DNA from: DATMRF01 sp035566435
GTDB lineage: Bacteria > Verrucomicrobiota > Verrucomicrobiia > Limisphaerales > UBA8199
Assembly: GCA_035566435.1 (NCBI GenBank)
Contig: DATMRF010000022.1
Coordinates: forward strand, 1 to 64,000
DNA length: 64,000 nt
Direction: 5' to 3'
The position numbers and the translations under genes are program-made. The notes beneath the pieces were generated by a model. That model was not told the DNA's origin and did no database searches. It saw only the letters and a program-made list of their open reading frames with translations. Every line of letters begins with the position of its first letter. Position 1 is the stretch's first letter. Below are positions 17,457 to 26,401 of the stretch, one piece after another.

Positions 17457-17517
17457 CGCGCGAGACAGTCCCGTGGGCTTGTGGCCCTCTTAGGCCCGTA
17501 GGCCTGAAACATCGTGG

Positions 17518-18267
17518 TCATCCGTCGCCGCGCCGAGGAAAAGGCAGTTCGTATGGCTTGCCGAGTTTTGCACCCGAGGCACCGCCGAGCCTGGCTGGAG
17601 TTCCCCGGACATCTTTGATCGCAAGCAGGCTGAACGCCCGACGGTAATTCTTCTCGGCGCGGAGCAGCCATGAAAGAACCCAGTCAAGTTCGAGCGCCCC
17701 GGGGAAATTGTAGCGAGGCAAGGCGGCATAACCCCGCAGAAACCTTGTACCCATCATGCCGCGGACGGTATAACCCAACCCTTCAAAGTCGTGGCCGAAC
17801 CACCCGGAGAGGTGGCGTTGGTAGGGATTGCCGTACTCCGGTCCCTGCGCCAAAAAGCCGTTCGGAGTTACCAGAATAACGTATTTGGCTGAGAGACGCT
17901 CGCACCGCTCGAGCAACTCAAAACCCTGCCGCTTCGGGAAATGCTCGATTACATCGATGAGCGTGACGAGATCGAATGGCCGGCGGCCGGCCCGTTCCAG
18001 GATGGTTTCGGGGTCAACTTTCAGGACGTCGGCGAGCACGTATTCGTCGTGCTGACGGCGCGCGCGCGCCTCGTTTATAGCTCCTTCAAATGCGTCCAGA
18101 CCTACGGTCCGGAGCGGAGGGCGGAAGGGGGCCAGTACGGACGATTGGCCACAACCGATGTCCAAGCCGGTGAGACACTCGCCGCTTCGGACCATCGCAC
18201 GAATGTAATCCCCATGGCCCCTCGTGCCGATGAGCCTCCAGAGCCGTTTCTTGATCCAGCGAATCAT
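17518..18267 (-). CDS. Class I SAM-dependent methyltransferase
   Basis: A 249-residue methyltransferase with motif I LTGLDIGCGQSSVL, strand-2 acid in VGLDAFEGA, FDLVTLIDVIEHFPKRQGFE and ILVTPNGFLAQGPEYG. The pattern resembles methyltransferase-11 and UbiE-like enzymes from glycan loci. The ATG at 18267 (MIRWIKKRLWRLIG) gives a sensible basic N-terminus; a longer upstream frame lacks homology. Substrate is unknown but probably a sugar or lipid-linked intermediate of this locus. Confidence 0.85.
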   Translation of the reverse strand: MIRWIKKRLWRLIGTRGHGDYIRAMVRSGECLTGLDIGCGQSSVLAPFRPPLRTVGLDAFEGAINEARARRQHDEYVLADVLKVDPETILERAGRRPFDLVTLIDVIEHFPKRQGFELLERCERLSAKYVILVTPNGFLAQGPEYGNPYQRHLSGWFGHDFEGLGYTVRGMMGTRFLRGYAALPRYNFPGALELDWVLSWLLRAEKNYRRAFSLLAIKDVRGTPARLGGASGAKLGKPYELPFPRRGDG

Positions 18268-18585
18268 GCTTTGGCGGAGCGCATCATGAGTAGGTGAAGA
18301 GTGGCGTGGGATGCGAATCGTGGGCCATCGGATTGCGGAAGGAAGGAAAGCGGCAGAGGACCGCCGCACTCCAAAACGCAAGCGCGCCCCGATGCACCCT
18401 CATGCGCCCGCCAGTGTTAGTTGCACCCCAAGAGGCATCACGTTTTAACCATCTTAACCTATTATACACGGAGTCACGATTATATGCGCATGAGGCTGCA
18501 AAGAGGCGCAAAAAAACAGTGTTCCCTCGCTGATGATGCGCAGTTATTTATGACGCTCTGCATAGCATCTTAACGATTGACCCCA
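18268..18585. other. Spacer between methyltransferase and epimerase genes
   Basis: These 318 bases contain no supported gene. The stretch 18450-18500 is more AT-rich than its surroundings (TTTTAACCATCTTAACCTAT) and could carry the promoter of the leftward methyltransferase gene. No clear terminator was seen. Confidence 0.4.
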
Positions 18586-19629
18586 TTACTCAACTACTCG
18601 CCGGCCCTTCTTGTGGGCGTTGTACTGCTCCTTAATCCACTTGTACGTAGCGCGCAGGCCCGCGTCGAGGGAGGTGTTGGGTTCCCAACGAAGCACTTTC
18701 TGAATGAAAGTGTTGTCGCTGTTGCGACCGGCAACGCCGCGAGGCGCGCTCAGGTCGTACTGGCGCCTGAGTTTGATGCCGGCGATCTTCTCGACTTTGG
18801 AGACGAGGTCATTAATCGAGACGAGTTCACTGGAGCCGAGGTTAATGGGTGTCGCGATTAATTCATCGCAGTGCATTATTCGGTCGATGCCTTTGGTGCA
18901 GTCGTCGATGTACATGAAGCTGCGAGTCTGGTGGCCGTCGCCCCAAATCGTTATCGAGTGGTTCCGGGCGTCGATGGCTTCGATAACTTTACGGCAGATG
19001 GCGGCCGGGGCCTTCTCGCGGCCGCCGTCCCACGTGCCCCAGGGGCCATAAACGTTATGGAAGCGGGCGATGGCGGTTTTTAGGCCGCGCTCGGCCCAGT
19101 ATTCCTGGCAAAACATTTCCGACATCAACTTTTCCCAGCCGTACCCCCGCTCGGCCATGGCGGGGTAGGCGTCGGATTCCTTCAAGGCGCGGACTTTGGG
19201 GTCCTGCTGGAGGAGAATGTTGTAGGCGCAAGCGGAAGAGGAGAAGAAATAACGACGGGCCCCGGCGCGGTAGGCGGCTTCGAGCAGGTGAGTGTTGATG
19301 AGGATGCTGCGGAGGCACTCGACGCGGAAGCGCTCGATGAAGCCCATGCCGCCCATGTCGGCGGCCAGGTTATAGACCTCGACCGCACCCTCGCAGCCGC
19401 GGCGGCAATTGTCTTCGTGGCTGAGGTCGAGGGTGAGGCACTCAACGCCAGGGACGCGCTGATACCATTCGGGCAGGGGCTTTTTATCGATGCCGCGAAT
19501 GCGTGTGAATCCTTTATTGTGGAAGTAGCGGGCAAGCGAGCCTCCGATAAAGCCGCCGGCGCCGCCGATCACAATCAAATCATCTTTTTTGAGCTTCGGA
19601 TCTTTCTCAACTGTTCTGTTTTTGTCCAT
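18586..19629 (-). CDS. GDP-mannose 3,5-epimerase-like NAD-dependent epimerase
   Basis: The 347-residue protein closely follows the GDP-mannose 3,5-epimerase pattern known from plants and some bacteria, which yields GDP-L-galactose and GDP-L-gulose. The NAD site is GGAGGFIGGSLARYF, then VYNLAADMGGMGFI, SSSACAYN, and the catalytic YxxxK in RGYGWEKL. RFHNVYGPWGTWDGGREKAP, SFMYIDDC and VSINDL are also characteristic. The ATG at 19629 begins just before the fold; upstream residues do not belong. It likely supplies an L-hexose donor to the polysaccharide locus. Confidence 0.9.
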   Translation of the reverse strand: MDKNRTVEKDPKLKKDDLIVIGGAGGFIGGSLARYFHNKGFTRIRGIDKKPLPEWYQRVPGVECLTLDLSHEDNCRRGCEGAVEVYNLAADMGGMGFIERFRVECLRSILINTHLLEAAYRAGARRYFFSSSACAYNILLQQDPKVRALKESDAYPAMAERGYGWEKLMSEMFCQEYWAERGLKTAIARFHNVYGPWGTWDGGREKAPAAICRKVIEAIDARNHSITIWGDGHQTRSFMYIDDCTKGIDRIMHCDELIATPINLGSSELVSINDLVSKVEKIAGIKLRRQYDLSAPRGVAGRNSDNTFIQKVLRWEPNTSLDAGLRATYKWIKEQYNAHKKGRRVVE

Positions 19630-19823
19630 AAATCGATATGCACTGCGCAGCGGAGAGGGTCCAAGCGGTCCGCCTGCGAGCGGCAGAGCCAGCAACATTG
19701 CAGGCTGCTGGCAGTGGACGCCAGCCAAATTTGTGACGTCTGGAGGTATCGAAATCCTTAAGGATTGGGGGGAATTGAATTGTCGCTGGTCAGCGCCTCA
19801 GCTAATGATGGGACGTACGAAAC

Positions 19824-21611
19824 ATGACGGAACGCCCATCTGAAGCGGGATCCAGGTTCTCCTCTCCTGGCGCTTCGGCGGCGTTCGATTTAGTGCTCAT
19901 CGCCATGATGTGGATTCTCGGTGTGGCGGTGGTCAATCCCATCGGGAATTTTCCGCTCAACGACGATTGGGCGTGGAGCATGAGCGTAAAGCGGATGCTC
20001 GAAACGGGTGCCTTTCGTCCGCTCGGGTGGACGGGGATGACGTTGGTGACGCACACGCTCTGGGGCGCTCTGTTTTGTGCTCTCTTCGGATTTTCTTTCA
20101 CCGTTTTGCGGTTTTCGATCCTTCTTCTGGGGTTGGTGGGTGTGCTCGCGTGTTATTGGCTACTTCGTGAGGCCAGAGCGGAGCGGAAATTCGCGGTGGC
20201 AGGAGCCCTGACCTTCGGCTTCTGCCCGGTCTATCTCGCCATGTCGAATACGTTCATGACGGACGTGTCGTTCGCCACTATGACGACGTTGTCGGCGCTA
20301 TTTTTTTTGAAAGGACTCCGCCAAGACTCGTTCCTGTTTACGTTGGTTGCCACGGTGTTAGCTGTTGCCGCCACACTTTGCCGTCAACTTGGACTGTTTG
20401 TGCCAATGGCATTTGGATGCAGCGTCCTGATGAGTGAGAGGGTTTCGTGGAGAAGCCTCTTGAGAGCGGGCACGCCGACATTGATAACCGCAGGGAGCCT
20501 CATGATTTTTGAATACTGGCTGCGGAAGTCAGGTCGGTTGCCCGATTCGTATGTTGGCCAGGGGTTGGTCTTACGGGAGGCCGTGCGCGAGCCGGTCCAC
20601 TTCATCGCTACCTCGGTGAAAAACACGGTGACCGCAGTGCTGTATCTGGGCCTATTTCTGTCACCGCTGGCCTGCTTGATGCGACTTCCACCACGGCAGG
20701 TCCGAACGTGGGTGAATTGGACGGCAAACGCGGTTTTTCTCGCGTTTATTGCGGGCTGTTTCACGTGGCTCCTGGTGAACCATAAAACCATGCCCTTACG
20801 AGGGTACGTGTTAGTCCCTCAGGGAATCGGGCCCTTAACTCTTCGCGATACGTTCGTCCTGCATTTGCCCAATGTTCCGGCGCTGCCAGGGTGGTTCTGG
20901 TGCCTGGTGACGGTCGTGAGCGTGTTGGTCGGCGGACTGATGTTGCGGCGATTTACTGCCCTTCTGGCAGGATTCTATGACGAACCGGGCTGTCGCGGGC
21001 TTATGCGCCAACGGCTTCTGGTTTTTTGCCTGGCTGGCTCGCTGATCTACTTCCTGCCCCTGGCGCGTGCTTACGCCGACCGTTACCTGCTTGTAGTAAT
21101 TCCCTTGCTGGTCTGTGTAACGGTCCCCCCGGACGGCGAAGAGCTGCCTTTTATGCGCCGGAGATACGCGGTTGGGATACTCGCTGCACTGTTGGCGGTT
21201 GCGGCTTTCAGCGTCATGACCACGCGCGATTACCTGACTTGGAACCGCGTGCGGTGGGCGGCGCTGGCGACACTCGTTAAGAAAGATCATGTACCGCTGA
21301 CCGAGATCGACGGGGGTTACGAGTTTAATGGGTGGTATCTATACGACCCCACTGAGAAGTTTGACGTCCCGAGAGGCCTATGGTGGGTGCACAACGACAA
21401 TTATCTGCTCTCGAGTGGAGACGTGCCGGGCTATGAAGTCCTGAGACGTTACGAATACAGCCGCTTGCTGCCCCCCGGAAAAGCGAACATTTGCGTGCTG
21501 ATCCGTCGAACGAACTCGGTCGCACCGCGGGTTGTGTTGACTGGCATGGAAAGCTTTGCCGCCCAGAGGCGCCCCGAGGTAACGGTAGCGGTTTCAAGAT
21601 TATGCGAATAA
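19824..21611 (+). CDS. GT39-type membrane glycosyltransferase (ArnT/PMT-like)
   Basis: A 595-residue polytopic protein with about 11-13 hydrophobic helices. After the first helix comes the acidic periplasmic motif NFPLNDDWAW, typical of GT-C enzymes that take sugars from polyprenyl-phosphate donors. Later segments (LRFSILLLGLVGVLACYWLL, FSVMTTRDYLTW) fit the PMT_2 family. It probably decorates a lipid-linked glycan on the periplasmic side. Its last ten bases overlap the start of the next methyltransferase gene, so the two are translationally coupled. Confidence 0.82.
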   Translation: MTERPSEAGSRFSSPGASAAFDLVLIAMMWILGVAVVNPIGNFPLNDDWAWSMSVKRMLETGAFRPLGWTGMTLVTHTLWGALFCALFGFSFTVLRFSILLLGLVGVLACYWLLREARAERKFAVAGALTFGFCPVYLAMSNTFMTDVSFATMTTLSALFFLKGLRQDSFLFTLVATVLAVAATLCRQLGLFVPMAFGCSVLMSERVSWRSLLRAGTPTLITAGSLMIFEYWLRKSGRLPDSYVGQGLVLREAVREPVHFIATSVKNTVTAVLYLGLFLSPLACLMRLPPRQVRTWVNWTANAVFLAFIAGCFTWLLVNHKTMPLRGYVLVPQGIGPLTLRDTFVLHLPNVPALPGWFWCLVTVVSVLVGGLMLRRFTALLAGFYDEPGCRGLMRQRLLVFCLAGSLIYFLPLARAYADRYLLVVIPLLVCVTVPPDGEELPFMRRRYAVGILAALLAVAAFSVMTTRDYLTWNRVRWAALATLVKKDHVPLTEIDGGYEFNGWYLYDPTEKFDVPRGLWWVHNDNYLLSSGDVPGYEVLRRYEYSRLLPPGKANICVLIRRTNSVAPRVVLTGMESFAAQRRPEVTVAVSRLCE

Positions 21612-22303
21612 GAACTCAACTACTGCTTTGGCTTCTCCGCTACCGCCGTTCGGCCTACCTCAAGCTCAGGAGACTTAACGGGCTGGAGATAAGCAAGGAC
21701 GACGAATTCCTGGACCTCCACACTGAGCTGTTAGCCTGCAACCGGGTGACACAGACGCTGGCTGAGCGATACAACCTCTACGGCCTTGCGAAGGCAACGG
21801 CAGGGTTGCCCGGGGCGCTGGCCGAGGCTGGGGTTTACCGCGGGGGCAGCGCCAGGATTTTGTGCGCGGTCAAAGGGAGTGCTCCGCTTTATCTGTTCGA
21901 CACCTTTGAAGGAATGCCGCACGTGAACCCGGCCACCGACGGGGGATTTCGCAGGGGCGATTTCGAGGATACTGCTTGTGAGGACGTAACGAAGTATCTC
22001 TCGAGATTTGAAAACGTCCACATTTACAAGGGCATCTTCCCTGAATCAGCTCAGGGCCAAGAGCCGTCAAACCAACAGTACCGTTTTGTGCATCTGGACC
22101 TCGATATTTGCGAATCGACTTACAAGGCGCTGGATTTTTTCTATCCACGGATGGTGGCAGGGGGTATTATCGTCTCCCATGACTACTCCAACCTGACCGT
22201 CCCGGGAGTCAAAAAGGCATTCACAGATTTTTTCAAGGAGAAGAGGGAGCCGGTGATCCCGCTTTGGGATACTCAGTGCGCAGTGGTGAAACTTTCATCC
22301 TGA
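21602..22303 (+). CDS. TylF/MycF-family macrocin-type O-methyltransferase
   Basis: A 233-residue TylF/MycF-type methyltransferase, a family that methylates sugar hydroxyls in a metal-dependent way. Motifs are LAEAGVYRGGSARIL (SAM), YLFDTFEGMP, the FVHLDLDICESTYKALDFF metal site, and GGIIVSHDYSN. The start is the ATG overlapping the previous stop by ten bases; longer upstream residues belong to another frame. It adds to the MycE-like gene at 13821, so the locus has both sugar-methyltransferase types known from macrolide tailoring. Confidence 0.92.
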   Translation: MRIRTQLLLWLLRYRRSAYLKLRRLNGLEISKDDEFLDLHTELLACNRVTQTLAERYNLYGLAKATAGLPGALAEAGVYRGGSARILCAVKGSAPLYLFDTFEGMPHVNPATDGGFRRGDFEDTACEDVTKYLSRFENVHIYKGIFPESAQGQEPSNQQYRFVHLDLDICESTYKALDFFYPRMVAGGIIVSHDYSNLTVPGVKKAFTDFFKEKREPVIPLWDTQCAVVKLSS

Positions 22304-22349
22304 AACTGCAGTTGACATCCAAAGACCGCGTGGCCTTGATATCGCATCG

Positions 22350-23603
22350 ATGAAACTCGTGGTATTTGCCCATACGCCACCGCCGCACCACGGCCAGAGC
22401 TACATGGTTCAGCTCTTGCTGGAGGGGCTGGGCGGGGACTTACGCAAACGGGGCGGCCGGGACGAGGAACGAGGTTTCGGCATAGATTGCTATCACGTCA
22501 ACGCCCGGGTTTCGAAGGACCTCGAGGACGTCGGCGGGGTACGGTTCAGCAAGCTTTTTCTGTTGTTCTGGCATTGCGCGCAGGCGATCTGGTGCCGGTT
22601 TCGTTACAGTGCGGCCACGCTGTACTATGTGCCGGCACCGGGAAAGAAAGCTTCGGTGTACCGCGATTGGCTGGTGATGGGTTTGTGCCGTCCCTTCTTC
22701 AAGAAAGTGGTGTTTCATTGGCACGCCAGCAGTCTGGCCAAATGGCTGGAAATCGCCGCGAACGGACGCACCCGCGGGCTTACCTACCGTTTTCTGGGCG
22801 AGGCGGACTTAAGCATCGTGCTGTCGCAGCACAACCGTTATAACGCGGAGAAGCTGTGGCCCAGGCGGATTGAAGTCGTCGCCAACGGGATTCCCGATCC
22901 ATGCCCGGAGTTCGAGACGCAAGTGTTGCCACGACGCCAGGCGCGGATGGCGGCCCGGCGGAGAATTCTAGCCGGCAAGACGCCAGCGGTCCGGGAGCCA
23001 GGAGACCTTGGGGCGGACCCGCAAACCATCAGGGTGCTGTTTCTCGCGCATTGCACTGGCGAGAAGGGGCTTTTCGACGCCGTCCAGGCAGTGTTGAAGG
23101 CGAACGAGCAAATGAAGGCCCAGGGCTCGCCGCTGAGTTTCCGGCTGATTATCGCCGGGAGCTTTCCCGACCCCGCGGAAAGGAAGCGATTCGAAGAGAT
23201 GCTCGAAACCGCACCGGGGGCGACCGCCATTCAGCATGTGGGCTTTGTGCAGGGCTTCAAGAAATCGCAGGCATTGCTGGAGGCGGATTTACTGTGTTTT
23301 CCTTCCCATTGGGAGAACCAGCCGGTCAGCGTCATTGAGGCGCTGGCTTTCGGCTTGCCCACTGTCATCACCCGGCTGCCGTCAGTCTGCGAAATGATGC
23401 CCGCGGGTTACCGAGGTGTGGCGGGGGTGGCGCATCCCGAGGAGCTTGCCGCCGCGCTGACCGAACTTGCCGCTTACGATAAATTCGCCGTCCTGCGCGA
23501 ACATTTTCTGGCTCATTTCGCGTTGGGCAACTTTTGTGCCAACCTCTCCTCGGCCTTGCGAAGCCTTGAGGACCAGTCACAAATGGCAGCATGCGTAAAA
23601 TGA
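22350..23603 (+). CDS. Glycosyltransferase family 4
   Basis: A 417-residue GT-B enzyme. The N-terminal domain contains VVFAHTPPPHHGQSYMVQLL. The donor domain has VLFLAHCTGEKGLFDAVQAV, RLIIAGSFPD and FPSHWENQPVSVIEALAFG, which matches the EX7E pattern of retaining GT4 enzymes. It begins 46 bases after the TylF-like gene, so it is probably part of the same rightward unit. Specificity is unknown. Confidence 0.9.
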   Translation: MKLVVFAHTPPPHHGQSYMVQLLLEGLGGDLRKRGGRDEERGFGIDCYHVNARVSKDLEDVGGVRFSKLFLLFWHCAQAIWCRFRYSAATLYYVPAPGKKASVYRDWLVMGLCRPFFKKVVFHWHASSLAKWLEIAANGRTRGLTYRFLGEADLSIVLSQHNRYNAEKLWPRRIEVVANGIPDPCPEFETQVLPRRQARMAARRRILAGKTPAVREPGDLGADPQTIRVLFLAHCTGEKGLFDAVQAVLKANEQMKAQGSPLSFRLIIAGSFPDPAERKRFEEMLETAPGATAIQHVGFVQGFKKSQALLEADLLCFPSHWENQPVSVIEALAFGLPTVITRLPSVCEMMPAGYRGVAGVAHPEELAAALTELAAYDKFAVLREHFLAHFALGNFCANLSSALRSLEDQSQMAACVK

Positions 23604-23612
23604 TTGATACCG

Positions 23613-23648
23613 CGGAATACACGGAATGCGCCGAATGCGCCGAAGTTT
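23613..23648. repeat. Four 9-bp tandem units upstream of a GT2 gene
   Basis: CGGAATACA, CGGAATGCG, CCGAATGCG and CCGAAGTTT follow in exact 9-base register, ending 17 bases before the GT2 start codon. The position means any transcript read-through would carry the repeat in the leader. Confidence 0.75.
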
Positions 23649-23665
23649 GGATTTAACGAGAAGCC

Positions 23666-24457
23666 ATGTACCGAGATAAGAAAGTGGCGGTGGTAATGCC
23701 GGCCTATAATGCGGCCAAGACACTGCGCCAGACTTATGCGGAGGTCCGCGAGCAGGGCCTGGTGGATACCATGATTCTGGTGGATGACCGGAGCCGGGAT
23801 GATACGGTGGCGGTTGCGCGGAGCCTGGAGGGGATGCAGGTGCACGTGCACGAGGTCAACAAGGGTTATGGCGGGAACCAGAAGACCTGCTACCGGTTGG
23901 CGCTGGAGGCCGGTGCGGACATCATCATCATGATCCACCCCGATTACCAATACACCCCCAAATTGATTCCGGCGATGGTCTCGATTATCGGCAACGGGCT
24001 GCATCCGTGCGTGCTGGGGAGCAGGATTTTGGGCGGCTACGCTTTGAAAGGAGGAATGCCGCTGTGGAAGTACATTTCCAACCGGGCGCTGACGTTTGCC
24101 GAGAATCTGCTGGTGGGCGCCAAACTCTCGGAGTATCACACCGGTTACCGCGCCTTTTCGCGAGAGATCATCGAGAAGTTGAACCTGTCCAGGAACTCTG
24201 ACGACTTTGTCTTTGATAATCAGATGCTGGCGCAAATCCTCTGGCACGGCTTCACGATCGCGGAGGTGAGTTGCCCGACGAAATATTTTGCGGAAGCTTC
24301 CTCGATCAACCTGCGCCGCAGCATAAAGTACGGCCTCGGCTGTCTTTGGACCGGATTGATTTTCCGACTGGGGAAACTGGGCGTCTCGCGACCAAAATTA
24401 TTCGAGATCAAAAATAGCCGATGGGCTGAGCCGGCAGAGTATAAGCCGGCCGAGTAA
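23666..24457 (+). CDS. Glycosyltransferase family 2, DPM1-like
   Basis: A 263-residue GT2 enzyme of the polyprenyl-phosphate sugar synthase type. It has VAVVMPAYNAAKTLRQTYAE, MILVDDRSRDDTVAVA, NKGYGGNQKTC, the metal-binding IIMIHPDYQYTP and VLGSRILGG. NSDDFVFDNQMLAQILWHGF and PTKYFAEASSIN are typical of this subfamily. It could make a lipid-linked sugar for a GT-C enzyme. Its final 50 bases overlap the tail of the convergent next gene. Confidence 0.9.
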   Translation: MYRDKKVAVVMPAYNAAKTLRQTYAEVREQGLVDTMILVDDRSRDDTVAVARSLEGMQVHVHEVNKGYGGNQKTCYRLALEAGADIIIMIHPDYQYTPKLIPAMVSIIGNGLHPCVLGSRILGGYALKGGMPLWKYISNRALTFAENLLVGAKLSEYHTGYRAFSREIIEKLNLSRNSDDFVFDNQMLAQILWHGFTIAEVSCPTKYFAEASSINLRRSIKYGLGCLWTGLIFRLGKLGVSRPKLFEIKNSRWAEPAEYKPAE

Positions 24458-25400
24458 AGGTGTCCGTCCTGGCGCGCAGATCTTCCAGCGCCTTGACTGT
24501 GGCGTGACAAACCTCAGTTGGTGTTGGCTGCCAGGCGGCATTGGTGACTACGTAGATCGGGACCCGAAACGGATTCCAGTTCAGGGCAGGATCAATTCGC
24601 CATTGGCCGTCGCCCCAGATAATCGAGGGTTTGCCGCAGGCGTTCACCAGGTGCATTCCGCCGCTGGCCTCGCCGACACCGACACGAGCGGAGGAAATGG
24701 CGGCGACGGTTTGGCGCAAGTCCGCGAACCGAAGATCGGCGCAGTTGGCGGGACAATAGGAATAGTCGGGATGGCCAACACAGGCCACCGACAAACCCTC
24801 GTCAATGCACCTTCGGGCTAGTTCGTCCGCCAAGGGCGGCGGGTAATTCTTCAATGGGTCGGGTCCGACTTTGCGCACGGCTCGAAAATGGAAAACGACG
24901 TCGTAGGGCGTCTGCACCAGCGGCGGTTCTGCGAGCAGCCGGAATTCCTGGCGCCAGAACAGTCTCTTGTGGTACTGAGTGCAGAGCAAGGAAGTGTCGA
25001 AGATGTCGTAGTCTTTCAGTCCGATTTCATCGGCTTTTGCGCGTGCCATCCGCTCCGAGTCCGCTGGACTTAACCGCCCGTACCAATACCCCGCATTCTT
25101 CAGGTCAATGTCATGGAAGTGAACCTGGCAGCCTTCATATAAGTACTCCCGGCCGGGATAGGTCAGCACGTGGATCTGCTTATAATAGCGGCGCCGCCCC
25201 CGGACGTAACCTTGCCACTGCATTAATTCGGGACCAAATTCTCCGGCATAGGGTCCTGCGAACAAATTACGCCGCGGAAATACTCTCTGTCTTAGGCAAG
25301 GGAGGAACCGCGATAATTTCTCGGCTGCGCTGTAGGGGTAAGTGGGGCGATCGGCGGCCGTCGGGACTGCGGCGATTTCGACGGTGGCTCTAATAGACAT
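24408..25400 (-). CDS. Putative GT-B glycosyltransferase, GT9/heptosyltransferase-like
   Basis: A 330-residue protein with no close family I can name. Its C-terminal half resembles GT9 heptosyltransferases: VACVGHPDYSY, LRQTVAAISSARVGVGEASG, then GGMHLVNACGKPSIIWGDG, which matches the donor-site Gly-Met-His signature. The N-terminal half includes NLFAGPYAGEFGPELMQWQG and VLTYPGREYLYEG. It is likely a glycosyltransferase or a derived glycan-binding protein of this locus. The 3' end overlaps the convergent GT2 gene by 50 bases. Confidence 0.7.
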   Translation of the reverse strand: MSIRATVEIAAVPTAADRPTYPYSAAEKLSRFLPCLRQRVFPRRNLFAGPYAGEFGPELMQWQGYVRGRRRYYKQIHVLTYPGREYLYEGCQVHFHDIDLKNAGYWYGRLSPADSERMARAKADEIGLKDYDIFDTSLLCTQYHKRLFWRQEFRLLAEPPLVQTPYDVVFHFRAVRKVGPDPLKNYPPPLADELARRCIDEGLSVACVGHPDYSYCPANCADLRFADLRQTVAAISSARVGVGEASGGMHLVNACGKPSIIWGDGQWRIDPALNWNPFRVPIYVVTNAAWQPTPTEVCHATVKALEDLRARTDTFTRPAYTLPAQPIGYF

Positions 25401-25549
25401 GGAAGCTCGATACCCGAGGAGGCATCACATTAGGTAAGTGTTCTGGAGAACGGCGGTGATGGACTCTCCGGCGATGAGGAGGAAACCGGAACGCAGCTTG
25501 CCCCGCGAGTCGGGCAACATTTCTCGGGAAATGGTTCATTCGCGAAGAT

Positions 25550-26266
25550 TCACTTGAATCCGTGGTACAGAAATTTGACAAACCGGGTGGGGAGCAGGTT
25601 CAGAATGAAGCCGCAGACCGGCGACGGCATGATGCCAGCCGCGATTTCCATCGGACTGCATTGCATACGAAACAGTTTTGCCCTGGCCGCACGCAAGCTT
25701 GCCGATGAGGGAGCGCCGGCGGTTTTTTTTGCATGGAATAAGCCTACTTCGCTAGAATCGGAGTGGAGGTGGCTTTCCCAGTTATCCAAGAGGGAGACAT
25801 AAGGCACAAGCCACTTGCCCTTGCGCACTATTGCATCATGCGCCATGAGCTGGCCGCCCGCCGGGATAAGCCTGTCCAACAGATGAAATTCCTTTATCTG
25901 TTCGCCTGGATGGTTGCCGCCATCGAGAAAGACAAAATCGACGGTTGAGGCCGGCTTTTGCGTTTTGATCCATTGCGGGAGGACGTCCTGAGAAAACCCA
26001 AACACCGGGGTAAAGCGGTCACACACCTCGGGCGCGGCGGCACGGATGTTGGCCAGCATTTGTTCGTAAATTGAGCGGTTTGCCTCCACGCCCCAGAGAT
26101 GTCCCGCGCCGTTTCGCTGCAGAGCACGGAGAATGTGCAACGTGCTGCCGCCACCGAGCCACGTCCCTACCTCGATGACGTTCTCGGGCTTTTTCGGAGC
26201 TTGCAATATCGCCTCGGTCAGCAATCGTCTCTCGGTGTCGCTTAATTGGCCAGCGATCTGTGTCAT
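25550..26266 (-). CDS. Class I SAM-dependent methyltransferase (methyltransferase-24-like)
   Basis: The 238-residue product has VIEVGTWLGGGSTLHILRAL as SAM motif I, HLWGVEANRSIYEQML, and VDFVFLDGGNHPGEQIKE, where Asp and His could bind metal. These fit methyltransferase-24 and cephalosporin-hydroxylase-like enzymes of glycan loci. The ATG at 26266 begins MTQIAGQLSD; the open frame continues upstream without homologous residues. Substrate is unknown. Confidence 0.82.
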   Translation of the reverse strand: MTQIAGQLSDTERRLLTEAILQAPKKPENVIEVGTWLGGGSTLHILRALQRNGAGHLWGVEANRSIYEQMLANIRAAAPEVCDRFTPVFGFSQDVLPQWIKTQKPASTVDFVFLDGGNHPGEQIKEFHLLDRLIPAGGQLMAHDAIVRKGKWLVPYVSLLDNWESHLHSDSSEVGLFHAKKTAGAPSSASLRAARAKLFRMQCSPMEIAAGIMPSPVCGFILNLLPTRFVKFLYHGFK

Positions 26267-26401
26267 GCGTATTTTAACAAGTGCCCAGCGAGACTCTCTG
26301 CAAAAAGGGACAGCACTGTATGCGCCGCCGTGGGAGGTGGCAAGCTCCCGTCCACTCCCGTCCGCTGCTGAGATTTCAGCCAACATTCAGACCCCGCGTA
26401 G

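Noticed and set aside
26267..26386. N-terminal extension of the methyltransferase starting at 26266
   Set aside because: Upstream residues are not homologous to the family and the region looks like spacer with short inverted words.
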